In this document: positions 27,152-35,487 of the stretch, in pieces | Position numbering within the stretch: the first letter of the stretch is position 1 | How the letters are laid out: each line of letters starts with the position of its first letter | Assembly: GCF_000740675.1 (NCBI RefSeq) | Contig: NZ_JPXI01000039.1 | Coordinates: forward strand, 1 to 64,000 | Length of the DNA stretch: 64,000 nucleotides | Direction of reading: 5' to 3' | DNA from: Massilia sp. BSC265 | GTDB taxonomy: Bacteria > Pseudomonadota > Gammaproteobacteria > Burkholderiales > Burkholderiaceae_D | Translations under genes and position numbers: made by a program | The notes under the pieces: model-generated | Seen by the model: the letters and a program-made list of their open reading frames with translations, nothing else | What the model was told of the DNA's origin: nothing | Databases searched by the model: none

Positions 27152-28524
27152 TGCGCGCCGCCCTGTTACTGCCCTGCGCCGCGCTGATCGTCCTGGGCGG
27201 CTGCGCCACGACCAGTCCGCAGGAAAGCGCGGCTGCCGTCGCCTCCCTGGTGCAGGAACGCACCGGCGCCGCCCCGCGCCTCACCGGTCCGGGAGATGAG
27301 GCTGCGGCCGCCGCGGTGGCGCAGGAGGTCGGCGCCCTGCTGAAGGAGCCGGTCTCGATGGACGCCGCGGTGCGCATCGCCCTGCTGAACCATCCGGGCC
27401 TGCAGGCCACCTACTGGGAAGTCGGCCTGGCCCAGGCCGACCTGGCCCAGGCCACGCGCCTGCGCAATCCCTCGTTCGGCTTTTCCCGCCTGTCCGGCCA
27501 TGGCGAGGCCGAGATCGAGCGCTCGATCGGCTTCGACCTGGCCGGCCTGCTAACCATGCCGCTACGCCAACGCATGGAAGCCCGGCGTGCCGATGCCGCC
27601 CGCCTGACGGTCGCCGCCGCGATCGAGCGCCACGTCCTGGAAACCCGCAAGGCCTGGGTCGAGGCGGTCGCCGCCCAGCAAAGCCTGGCCTATGCGCGCC
27701 AGGTGAATAGCGCCGCCGACGCCGCCTCGGAACTGATGGAACGGATGGTCAAGGCCGGCAACGCCAGCCAGCTCGACCTGGCGCGCGAGCAGGTCTTCTA
27801 TGCCGAGGCCGCAGCCGGCGTGATGCGCGCCACCCGCCTGCTCGATGCCGCGCGCGAGCGCCTGACCCGCCAGCTCGGCCTGTGGGGCGAGCAGACAGGC
27901 TACACGCTGCCGGAGCGCCTGCCGGACCTGCCGCCCGCACCGCACGAACTGGCACGCATCGAACAGACCGCCCTGGCGCGCCGCCTCGACGTGCAGGCCG
28001 CGCGCACGGCGGCGCAGCAGCTGGCCGCCGACCTCGGCCTGACCCGCACGACCCGCTTCGTCAACGTGCTCGAGCTCGGCTACCACAACAAGAACGAAAC
28101 GGGAGCGGAGCGCGCCAACGGCTACGAGGTCGGTCTCGAACTGCCGCTGTTCGACTGGGGCGGCGCGCGCGTCGCCCGGGCCGAGGCACTCTACATGCAG
28201 GCCGTGCACCGCGTCGCCGACACCGCCATTACCGCCCGCAGCGAGGCCCGCGAGAGCTACCTCGGCTACCGCGCCGGCTACGATCTCGCCCGCCACTACC
28301 GCGACGAGATCATCCCGCTGCGCAAGAAGATCGCCGACGAGACCCTGCTGCGCTACAACGGCATGCTGGCCAGCCCCTTCGAGCTGCTGGCGGATGCCCG
28401 CGAACAGGCGCAGGCCGTGAGCGGCTATATCGAGGCCCTCAAGGAATTCTGGCTCGCCGACGCCACGCTCGAAGGCGCGCTGGGGGGCCGGCAGAACGAA
28501 CAAGTAAGGGAACACCAGAAATGA
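27151..28524 (+). CDS. TolC/CusC-type outer-membrane lipoprotein channel
   Basis: The protein has 457 residues. The lipobox LIVLGGC puts Cys at about residue 18. Two long repeats of alpha-helical coiled coil alternate with beta segments, as in outer-membrane factors. Examples are VRIALLNHPGLQATYWEVGLAQADL and the second-half counterpart near GYEVGLELPLFDWGGARVARAEALY. The DWGG turn is a family hallmark. The RND pump and adaptor that would normally pair with it are absent from this operon. It may serve a pump encoded elsewhere. It overlaps the oxidase start by ATGA. Confidence 0.85.
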   Translation: MRAALLLPCAALIVLGGCATTSPQESAAAVASLVQERTGAAPRLTGPGDEAAAAAVAQEVGALLKEPVSMDAAVRIALLNHPGLQATYWEVGLAQADLAQATRLRNPSFGFSRLSGHGEAEIERSIGFDLAGLLTMPLRQRMEARRADAARLTVAAAIERHVLETRKAWVEAVAAQQSLAYARQVNSAADAASELMERMVKAGNASQLDLAREQVFYAEAAAGVMRATRLLDAARERLTRQLGLWGEQTGYTLPERLPDLPPAPHELARIEQTALARRLDVQAARTAAQQLAADLGLTRTTRFVNVLELGYHNKNETGAERANGYEVGLELPLFDWGGARVARAEALYMQAVHRVADTAITARSEARESYLGYRAGYDLARHYRDEIIPLRKKIADETLLRYNGMLASPFELLADAREQAQAVSGYIEALKEFWLADATLEGALGGRQNEQVREHQK

Positions 28525-29891
28525 CGAACCGCAGAAACTTCCTCACCGGCGCCGGCGCCACCATGCTCGGCGCTTCACTGGTCAGCAAGGCCGGGGCCGC
28601 CTCGCTGCCGGAAGCCCCGGTCCACACCGCGAGCGCCACCGCCGCGCCCCTGGCGCCGCCGAACGGCCGCCCCTACAACCCGGTGGTCACCCTGAACGGC
28701 TGGACCCTGCCCTGGCGCATGAAGGACGGCGTCAAGGAATTCCACCTGGTCGCCGAACCGGTGGTGCGCGAGCTCGCGCCCGGCATGCAGGCCAACCTGT
28801 GGGGCTACAACGGCCAGAGCCCGGGGCCGACCATCGAAGTGGTCGAGGGCGACCGCGTACGCATTTTCGTCACCAACAAGCTGCCCGAGATCACCAGCGT
28901 GCACTGGCACGGCCAGATCCTGCCCTGCGGGATGGACGGCGTTTCCGGCCTGACCCAACCCGCCATCCCGCCCGGCAAGACCTTCGTCTACGAATTCGTG
29001 GCGCGCCACGCCGGCACCTTCATGTACCACCCGCATGCCGACGAGATGATGCAGATGGCAATGGGCATGATGGGCTTCTGGGTCACCCACCCGAAGAACC
29101 CGAAGCAGCATGCGGTGGACCGCGACTACGTGTTCCTGCTGTCGTCCTACGACATCGAGCCGGGCAGCTACACGCCGCGCACCAACACCATGCTCGACTT
29201 CAACCTGTGGACCTTCAACAGCCGCGTGTTCCCGGGCATCGACCCGATGGTGGCGCGCCTGGGCGACCGGATCCGCATCCGGGTCGGCAACCTGACCATG
29301 ACCAACCACCCGATCCACCTGCACGGCCACACGTTCGAGGTCGCGGGCACCGACGGCGGCTGGGTGCCGGCATCAAGACGCTGGCCGGAGGTGACGACCG
29401 ACATCGCGGTGGGCCAGATGCGCGCCATCGAGTTCGTGGCCGACAACCCGGGCGACTGGGCCTTCCACTGCCATAAATCGCACCACACGATGAACGCGAT
29501 GGGCCACGACGTGCCCAACCTGGCGGCCGTCGACCACCGCGGCGTGGCGCGCAAGATCAACAGCCTGGTGCCCGGCTACATGGTGATGGGCGATCGCGGC
29601 GGCTCGATGGGCGACATGAAGATGCGCCTGCCGCAGAACACCCTGCCCATGATGGATGGGAAGGGACCGTTCGGGAACGTCGAGATGGGCGGGATGTTCA
29701 CGGTGCTGAAGGTGCGCGAGGGACTGGCGCGGGGGGATTACCGCGATCCGGGCTGGTACAAGCATCCGGCAGGAACCGTCGCGCGCGAATGGACCGGGGA
29801 GGTGCCGGCGGCTCCGCAGGCGCCCGGTGCGCCGGAAGCGTCCGACCAGCCGGCGCTGAAGGCGCGCAAGCCGGGCAGCCACAAGCATTAA
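28521..29891 (+). CDS. Tat-exported multicopper oxidase (CopA/laccase type)
   Basis: The protein has 456 residues. A twin-arginine signal (NRRNFLTGAGATMLG) directs folded export. All four copper-ligand motifs are present in order: HWHGQ, HPHAD, HPIHLHGH and HCHKSHHTMNAM. The last supplies the type 1 site with axial Met. A Met-rich stretch (MVMGDRGGSMGDMKM, PMMDGKG, EMGGMF) lies near the C-terminus. The chain ends in a His/Lys-rich tail. It is predicted to oxidise Cu(I) in the periplasm for copper tolerance. It is translationally coupled to the outer-membrane channel gene. Confidence 0.92.
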   Translation: MTNRRNFLTGAGATMLGASLVSKAGAASLPEAPVHTASATAAPLAPPNGRPYNPVVTLNGWTLPWRMKDGVKEFHLVAEPVVRELAPGMQANLWGYNGQSPGPTIEVVEGDRVRIFVTNKLPEITSVHWHGQILPCGMDGVSGLTQPAIPPGKTFVYEFVARHAGTFMYHPHADEMMQMAMGMMGFWVTHPKNPKQHAVDRDYVFLLSSYDIEPGSYTPRTNTMLDFNLWTFNSRVFPGIDPMVARLGDRIRIRVGNLTMTNHPIHLHGHTFEVAGTDGGWVPASRRWPEVTTDIAVGQMRAIEFVADNPGDWAFHCHKSHHTMNAMGHDVPNLAAVDHRGVARKINSLVPGYMVMGDRGGSMGDMKMRLPQNTLPMMDGKGPFGNVEMGGMFTVLKVREGLARGDYRDPGWYKHPAGTVAREWTGEVPAAPQAPGAPEASDQPALKARKPGSHKH

Positions 29892-29892
29892 C

Positions 29893-30004
29893 GTAGGGTG
29901 GGCAGGTTTCCTGCCCACGCGGTGATAGTTAGCAGCAAGATCATCCGCGGCGATATCGCAGCCCGCAGCGATCACCGCGTGGGCGGGAGACCCGCCCACC
30001 CTAC
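29893..30004. repeat. BIME-like paired element, copy 3 (best preserved)
   Basis: Two 34-nt units face each other (29893-29926 and 29971-30004). Read as inverted copies they agree at 31 of 34 positions. Each forms its own 9-bp hairpin: GTGGGCAGG-TTT-CCTGCCCAC and GTGGGCGGG-AGA-CCCGCCCAC. Two of the three differences are at the two sides of one base pair (A-T against G-C). The third difference is in the loop. It sits between convergent genes, and its end supplies the kinase stop codon. Confidence 0.85.
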
Positions 30005-32721
30005 ACCTTCGCCAAGAGGTCGATCAGCTGCCGCGGCGCCACCGGCTTGGTGAGGTGCTCGTCGAACCCCGCTGCCAGCGACGCCGCCCGGTCCTCCTGC
30101 CGCCCCCGCCCCGTCACCGCGACGAGGAAGGGCCGCGGCACGCGCCGCGCCAGGATCGCCGCCACCTCCAGCCCGTCCACCTCGGGCATGCCCTGGTCGA
30201 GCACGGCAATGTCCGCCGGGTGCGCGTTGAACAGCCGCAGGGCCGCCGCGCCATCGTGTGCCACGTCGACCGTCGCCCCTTCCGAGCGCAGCAGCCAGGC
30301 CAGCGACTCGGCGGCATCGACATTGTCGTCGGCCACCAGCACATGCTTGCGCAGGCGCGGCCCCGCGCCGTCCGGCTGCTCGGCCACGTCAAGCGTGGCC
30401 GCCGGCCGGATGGCCGGCAGGCTGACGGTAAAGGCCGAGCCCTGTCCCGGTCCGCCGCTATGGGCCGTGAGCCGCCCGCCGTGCAGTTCCACCAGCCCCT
30501 TGGCCAGCGACAGCCCGATCCCGAGGCCACCCTGCGCCAGGTGGCTGGCGCTCGACACCTGGACGAACGCGTCGAACACCCGCGCCAGCATGTCCGGCGC
30601 GATGCCGATGCCGTTGTCGCTCACCACGACCGTCGCCTCCCCGTCCGTTTCCTTCACCTGGATCCGGATCCGGCCGCCCGGCGGCGTGTACTTGGCCGCG
30701 TTGTTGATCAGGTTGGCCAGTACCTGGGTCAGGCGCAGCGCATCGGCTTGGACCCAGACCGGCTCGTCACACAAGTCGAGCGCCACCTGGTGGCGTCCGG
30801 CTTCGATCAGCGGCATGCTGGTCTGCAGGGTATCGCGCAGCAGGCGGCCCAGTTCCACCGGTGCGCGGTGCAGTTCGATCTTGCCGCGGCTGATGCGGGT
30901 CACGTCGAGCAGGTCGTCGAGCAGGCGCGCCATCTGGGCGGTCTGGCGCCCGACCATCGCGGCGATCCATTCGATCCGTTCCTGGGGCAGCGCCTTGCCG
31001 CGCAGGAGCGAAGCGGCATTGGCGATCGGCGCCAGCGGGTTGCGCAGCTCGTGCGCGAGGGTGGCGATGTACACGTCCTTGCGACGGTCGGCTTCGCGCA
31101 AGGCCTCCATCGCTTCCTCGCGCTCGCTGACGTCGAGCACCAGCGAGAACACCCGGTCGATCCGCCCTTCCTCGTCGTGCAGCACCGAGTTGTACCACTC
31201 GCAGAACAGCGTGCGGCCATCGCGCGTGCGGTTGCGGTTGCTCGACTTGACGTAGCGCGTGGCCGAGTCGAGCAGGCGCCCGATGGCGCCGGCCACCTTG
31301 CCGGCGTCTTCTTCGTGGCTCATCGGGAGCGCGTCGATGCGCCGGCCCACCGCTTCCTGGGCGCTCCAGCCGAACAGTTCCTCGGCGCGCCGGTTCCACA
31401 GGCGGATCACCAAATCGCGGTCCCACTCGATCACGGCCAGCGGGGTATGTTCAATGAGGTAGCGCGTCTGGTCGAGCGCCCGCGCCAGCGCGGCGCTCGC
31501 CTCGGTCCGTTCGGTGATGTCGTCCAGGACGATCACTGCCGCCGCCACCTCGGCCGCGGCATCGCGCAGCGGCGCGCCGCTGACCGCGTACACGCGCCGC
31601 CCGTCGCGCGTCAGGCTCTCCAGCACGGCATCGCGGAAGGCTTCGCCCCGGATTGCGCGCCGCACCGGTTCGCCAATCAAGGAAAGCATCGCGGCCGGAC
31701 CGGGCATGGCGCCCTGGCCGCCATGTTCGAAACCGCCCGCCATCTGCTCGGCCAGGTCATTGGCCATCACGCAGCGGCCATCGCGGTCGACGATGAGCAC
31801 GCCGTCGGGCAGCTGGCGCAGCACCGAGCCGAGCAGGCTTTGCCACTGCGCCCGGGAGCGGGTCTCGATCATCTCCTCGAAGGTATCGCGCAGGCGCGCA
31901 TGCAAGGCAATGTTGTCGATGGCGAGGGCGCCGAGCACGAACAGCGAAGCCGCAAGGCCGTACAGGCGTCCGGCATAGAAGCCGAGATCGAAGCGGCCGG
32001 CGTTGAGCAGGCAGGACAGCAGCACCTCGAAAGCCCAGGCCGACATCGCGATCGTCAGCCACACGTCGAGCACGGCACGGGGGCGCTTCTGCGCGGTTTT
32101 CCACAATGCCAGCAGGGCCAGGGCCAGCACCGTGGCGCTGATCCAGCGGTAGGCGGGACGGAAGCGGTGGCCGTCCATCAGCACCGGCAGGTGGGGCGCG
32201 CCGGTGGTGCAGATCAGCACCAGCACGGCGACGAACAGAGTCGTCAGCAGCGCACCGACACGCAGGAAATGGTCAGGAAGCGGGCGCCGGTAGCTGCATG
32301 CGGAGCCGATCACGAACAGGGGGAACAGCGCGTGCCAGATCAGGAACAGCCAGGGGCTGGTCTGGCTGTTCCCGCCCAGCACGCCATGGGCGGAAAACAG
32401 GCCGGGAAAGGTCAGCATGTGGGCCAGCGCGATCAGCGCCGTGAACAGGTAGCCCAGCGTGAGGATACCGAGCGACCAGGACCGGCTGGTATGCACGTGG
32501 CCCAGCAGCAGGATGCCGGTGAGCAGGTTGCTGCCGACGAGCACCGACTGGACCATCGGGATGAATTCGGGCGCCACCGGCAGCGGCGTGCGCGCAAACG
32601 GCGCCAGCAACGAGAACAAGACGGCCAGCACGGCGAGCACCAAGAGGACGTTGCGCAACTGCGCATCGGATGGAGGGTGTTTCGCCAGATCTGCCGGTTC
32701 TGCTAAAACACCGTATCGCAT
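30001..32721 (-). CDS. Membrane hybrid histidine kinase (7TM/MASE-like, PAS-PAS-HisKA-HATPase-REC)
   Basis: The protein has 906 residues. Seven or eight hydrophobic helices (about 25-275) form a MASE-type integral sensor, starting at LLVLAVLAVLFSLLAPFA. Two PAS domains follow (about 300-420 and 425-545; LPDGVLIVDRDGRCVMAN and LAVIEWDRDLVIRLWNRR). HisKA has LAHELRNPLAPI with His557. HATPase has NLINNAAKY, DNGIGI and GGLGIGLS. The C-terminal receiver has VADDN, Asp in VLDQGMPEVDG and TKPV. It lies between the copper oxidase operon and copA but nothing proves a copper role. Its stop codon TAG is part of a BIME-like repeat. Confidence 0.92.
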   Translation of the reverse strand: MRYGVLAEPADLAKHPPSDAQLRNVLLVLAVLAVLFSLLAPFARTPLPVAPEFIPMVQSVLVGSNLLTGILLLGHVHTSRSWSLGILTLGYLFTALIALAHMLTFPGLFSAHGVLGGNSQTSPWLFLIWHALFPLFVIGSACSYRRPLPDHFLRVGALLTTLFVAVLVLICTTGAPHLPVLMDGHRFRPAYRWISATVLALALLALWKTAQKRPRAVLDVWLTIAMSAWAFEVLLSCLLNAGRFDLGFYAGRLYGLAASLFVLGALAIDNIALHARLRDTFEEMIETRSRAQWQSLLGSVLRQLPDGVLIVDRDGRCVMANDLAEQMAGGFEHGGQGAMPGPAAMLSLIGEPVRRAIRGEAFRDAVLESLTRDGRRVYAVSGAPLRDAAAEVAAAVIVLDDITERTEASAALARALDQTRYLIEHTPLAVIEWDRDLVIRLWNRRAEELFGWSAQEAVGRRIDALPMSHEEDAGKVAGAIGRLLDSATRYVKSSNRNRTRDGRTLFCEWYNSVLHDEEGRIDRVFSLVLDVSEREEAMEALREADRRKDVYIATLAHELRNPLAPIANAASLLRGKALPQERIEWIAAMVGRQTAQMARLLDDLLDVTRISRGKIELHRAPVELGRLLRDTLQTSMPLIEAGRHQVALDLCDEPVWVQADALRLTQVLANLINNAAKYTPPGGRIRIQVKETDGEATVVVSDNGIGIAPDMLARVFDAFVQVSSASHLAQGGLGIGLSLAKGLVELHGGRLTAHSGGPGQGSAFTVSLPAIRPAATLDVAEQPDGAGPRLRKHVLVADDNVDAAESLAWLLRSEGATVDVAHDGAAALRLFNAHPADIAVLDQGMPEVDGLEVAAILARRVPRPFLVAVTGRGRQEDRAASLAAGFDEHLTKPVAPRQLIDLLAKV

Positions 32722-32840
32722 GTGTCATCCCAGTGGAATGCTGACCAATCGTCGTGTTGCGCCCGTGCTTCTTCCTTTATTCAAGTTACATAAAAATATA
32801 GCTCATTTTGTCAAAGTTGAGCACGGATTAGTCTGCTGTC

Positions 32841-33041
32841 TTAGCCGCGTGCGCTGACCGGATAGCCGGCGGCGTCGATCGCGGCGACGATCCGGTCCAG
32901 GTCGGCCTTGCTGTCGATGCTCACCCGCTTGGTCGGCAAGTCGATGCTGACTGTCGCCGCCTCGTCGATGCCCTGCACGGCCTTGGTCACGCGGCCGACG
33001 CAATGGCCACAGCTCATGTCTTCTACGGTCAGTTGATACAT
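32841..33041 (-). CDS. CopZ-like copper chaperone, in-frame internal start within copA
   Basis: The last 66 codons of copA begin with ATG 33041 and are preceded by AGGAG eight bases upstream. They could thus be translated on their own. The product would be a complete HMA-fold chaperone: [18 protein letters not shown] opening, about 66 residues, CxxC at 11-14. It has the usual length of free CopZ proteins. Known precedent: E. coli copA yields a free N-terminal chaperone by programmed frameshifting; here the mechanism would be an internal start. Separate expression is inferred, not shown. Confidence 0.55.
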   Translation of the reverse strand: MYQLTVEDMSCGHCVGRVTKAVQGIDEAATVSIDLPTKRVSIDSKADLDRIVAAIDAAGYPVSARG

Positions 33042-35333
33042 ATCTCGTGCTCCTGGTTGAATGGGCGCTGGGGCCCGTTGGGTAATGAATTCTTCCTCGA
33101 TGGGTTGCGGCGTGATGGCCGGCGGCACGGCACCTCGCGACGGCCGCCATCCGCGCAGCAGCAGCGCATTGGCCACCACGCTGACCGAACTGAGCGCCAT
33201 CGCCGCGCCGGCCAGCACCGGGTTGAGCAGGCCGAAGGCCGCCAGCGGGATGCCCACCACGTTGTAGACGAAGGCCCAGCCGAGGTTCTGGCGTATCTTG
33301 GCATAGGTGCGCTGCGAGATCGCCACCGCATCGGCCACCAGGCCCGGGTCGCCGCGCATCAGCGTGATGCCCGCCGTTTGCATGGCGACGTCGGTGCCGC
33401 TTGCCATCGCGATGCCGACGTCGGCCGCCGCCAGCGCCGGGGCATCGTTGATGCCGTCGCCGACCATCGCCACCTTGCGCCCAGCCGCCATCAACTCCGC
33501 CACCAAGCTGGCCTTGTCGCCCGGCAGCACGCCCGCATGGAAGCGCGCGATCCCGGCCTGCCGTGCCACGGCGCCCACTGCGCCCTCGCTGTCGCCGCTC
33601 AGGAGCACCGATTCGATGCCCATGGCGCGCAGGCGTTCCACTGCCGTGGACGCGCCGGGCTTGAGGCTGTCGCCGAAGGCCAGCAGGCCGAGCACCTCGG
33701 CGCCTGCCGGGCGGCCCAGCGCCAGCCAGGACACGGTGCGCCCCTGCGCCTCGTGCAGCGCGGCGCGGCCCTCCAGGCCGGCGGTCTGCGCGCCCAGCTC
33801 CCGCATCAGGCGCGCGTTGCCGAGGAAGACCGTGGCGCCGCCGATATCGGCCTGCACCCCGCGTCCCGGCAGCGCACGGGCAGCAGCCGCCGGCTGCAGG
33901 GCAATCTTGCGTTCCTGCGCCGCTTCCAGTACCGCGTGCGCCAGCGGGTGGCTGCTGGCTTGCTGCACGGCGGCGGCCAGTTGCAGCACCCGCTCCCCTT
34001 CCGCGCCTTCGACTGCCACCAACCGTGGCCGGCCTTCGGTCAGGGTGCCGGTCTTGTCGAAGACGACCACGTCCAGCGCATGGGCGGTTTCCAGCGCTTC
34101 CGCATCCTTGATCAGGATGCCGTGGCGGGCGCTGGCGCCGGTGCCGACCATGATCGAGGCCGGGGTGGCCAGGCCCAGCGCACACGGGCAGGCGATCACC
34201 TGCACCGCCACCGCGTTGAGCAGTGCGGCCTGCCAGTCACCGGTCGCCAGGGCCCAACCGAGCAGCGTAAGGAGCGAGACCAGCAGCACCGCCGGCACGA
34301 ATACCGCACTGACCCGGTCCACCAGGCGCTGGATCGGCGCCTTGACCGCCTGCGCGTCCTCGACCATGCGGATGATCTGCGACAGCATGGTCTGGGCGCC
34401 CACGGCGCTGGCGCGCACCAGCAGCAGGCCGTCGGCATTGATGGCGCCGCCCGCAACGCGATCGCCCGGCCCCTTCGCGACCGGCAGGCTCTCGCCGGTA
34501 AGCAGGGATTCATCGAGATGGCTACGGCCCTCTTCCACGCTGCCGTCGGCCGGCACCCGCTCGCCCGGGCGCACCACCATCAGCTCGCCCACGCGCAGCT
34601 CGGCCAGCGGGATGCGCAGGTCGCGGCCGTCGCGCCGCACCAGGGCGTCGTCGCTGCGCAGGGCTTCCAGCGCCCCGATGGCCGCCACCGCCTGGCGCTT
34701 GGCGCGGCCCTCCAGCCACTTGCCGAGCAGGACCAGTGTGATCACGACGGCCGACGACTCGAAGTACAGGTGCGGTGCGCCATGGTGGCCGTCCGCCAGC
34801 AACAGGTACAGCGACAGCCCGTAGGCGGCGCTGGTGCCGATGGCAACCAGCAGGTCCATGTTGCCGCTGCCGGCACGCAAGGCCTTCCAGCCTGCCCGGT
34901 AAAAGCGCGCGCCCAGCCAGAACTGGACCGGGGTCGCAAGCAGCAGCTGCAGCCAGCCCGGCAGCATCCAGTCCAGGCCGAAGGGCTGGGCCAGCATCGG
35001 CGCCACCAGCGGCATGCTGAGCAGCGCGCTGGCGGCCACCGGCCACCATGCCGGCAGGCCGCCCGCCCCGGTCTTCCTGCCGCTCGCCTGGCGCGCCATG
35101 CCGGACGCCTCCGCCTCCGATGCTTCGTAGCCGGCTTCGCGCACCGCCGCCACCAGCGCGGCTACGGCCACCTCGCCCTGCACGGTCGCCTTCTCGGTGG
35201 CCAGGTTGACCGCCGCCCCGCGCACGCCGGGCACCTTGTGCAAGGCCTTCTCGACCCGCGCAACGCACGAGGCGCAGGTCATGCCTTCGATGCGCAGGAC
35301 GCTGCTCGCCTCGGAATTGATTCTCTTGTCCAT
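32841..35333 (-). CDS. copA: Copper-transporting P1B-type ATPase with fused C-terminal CopZ domain
   Basis: The protein has 830 residues with the start at ATG 35333 behind AAGGA. The N-terminal HMA domain has GMTCASC. Eight membrane helices surround an A-domain with LLTGES, the translocation motif IACPCALG and the phosphorylation motif DKTGTLT. The nucleotide domain has SSHPLAHAV, and the hinge has [16 protein letters not shown] and [16 protein letters not shown] in the last helices fit Cu(I) specificity. After a 30-residue linker the chain ends with a second HMA domain (EDMSCGHC), where a separate chaperone would be expected. It exports Cu(I) from the cytoplasm. Its promoter has a CueR-type operator. 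Confidence 0.93.
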   Translation of the reverse strand: MDKRINSEASSVLRIEGMTCASCVARVEKALHKVPGVRGAAVNLATEKATVQGEVAVAALVAAVREAGYEASEAEASGMARQASGRKTGAGGLPAWWPVAASALLSMPLVAPMLAQPFGLDWMLPGWLQLLLATPVQFWLGARFYRAGWKALRAGSGNMDLLVAIGTSAAYGLSLYLLLADGHHGAPHLYFESSAVVITLVLLGKWLEGRAKRQAVAAIGALEALRSDDALVRRDGRDLRIPLAELRVGELMVVRPGERVPADGSVEEGRSHLDESLLTGESLPVAKGPGDRVAGGAINADGLLLVRASAVGAQTMLSQIIRMVEDAQAVKAPIQRLVDRVSAVFVPAVLLVSLLTLLGWALATGDWQAALLNAVAVQVIACPCALGLATPASIMVGTGASARHGILIKDAEALETAHALDVVVFDKTGTLTEGRPRLVAVEGAEGERVLQLAAAVQQASSHPLAHAVLEAAQERKIALQPAAAARALPGRGVQADIGGATVFLGNARLMRELGAQTAGLEGRAALHEAQGRTVSWLALGRPAGAEVLGLLAFGDSLKPGASTAVERLRAMGIESVLLSGDSEGAVGAVARQAGIARFHAGVLPGDKASLVAELMAAGRKVAMVGDGINDAPALAAADVGIAMASGTDVAMQTAGITLMRGDPGLVADAVAISQRTYAKIRQNLGWAFVYNVVGIPLAAFGLLNPVLAGAAMALSSVSVVANALLLRGWRPSRGAVPPAITPQPIEEEFITQRAPAPIQPGARDMYQLTVEDMSCGHCVGRVTKAVQGIDEAATVSIDLPTKRVSIDSKADLDRIVAAIDAAGYPVSARG

Positions 35334-35379
35334 CTTGCTTCCTTCAGTCATCGAATGTCCCACCTGAGGCCATACCTGA

Positions 35380-35410
35380 AGGATATTCCTTCCCATGATG
35401 GGAAGGTCAA
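35380..35410 (-). promoter_or_regulatory. MerR/CueR-type promoter and operator of copA
   Basis: On the minus strand TTGACC (-35) and TATCCT (-10) are 19 bp apart, the long spacer typical of MerR-family promoters. Within it lies the operator CCTTCC-N7-GGAAGG (35388-35406), the form of CueR sites at copA in enterobacteria. No merR/cueR gene is in the window. Confidence 0.85.
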
Positions 35411-35432
35411 GCCTCTTTCACGAAAAAGGCCG

Positions 35433-35461
35433 AAAAAAAAGTGCACCAAGGTGCACTTTTT
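35433..35461 (-). terminator. Rho-independent terminator after the GAF-PAS-GGDEF gene
   Basis: AAAAAGTGCACC-AA-GGTGCACTTTTT is a perfect 12-bp stem. On the minus strand it is followed by a run of T. It separates the cyclase gene from the copA promoter only some 25 bp downstream. Confidence 0.9.
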
Positions 35462-35487
35462 CGGGCAAGGGCTTGGGCTCCGAACGC

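Noticed and set aside
30055-32706. Antisense open frame of more than 880 codons opposite the membrane hybrid kinase
   Set aside because: It is a compositional shadow rich in His/Gln/Arg; no domain, no ribosome binding site.
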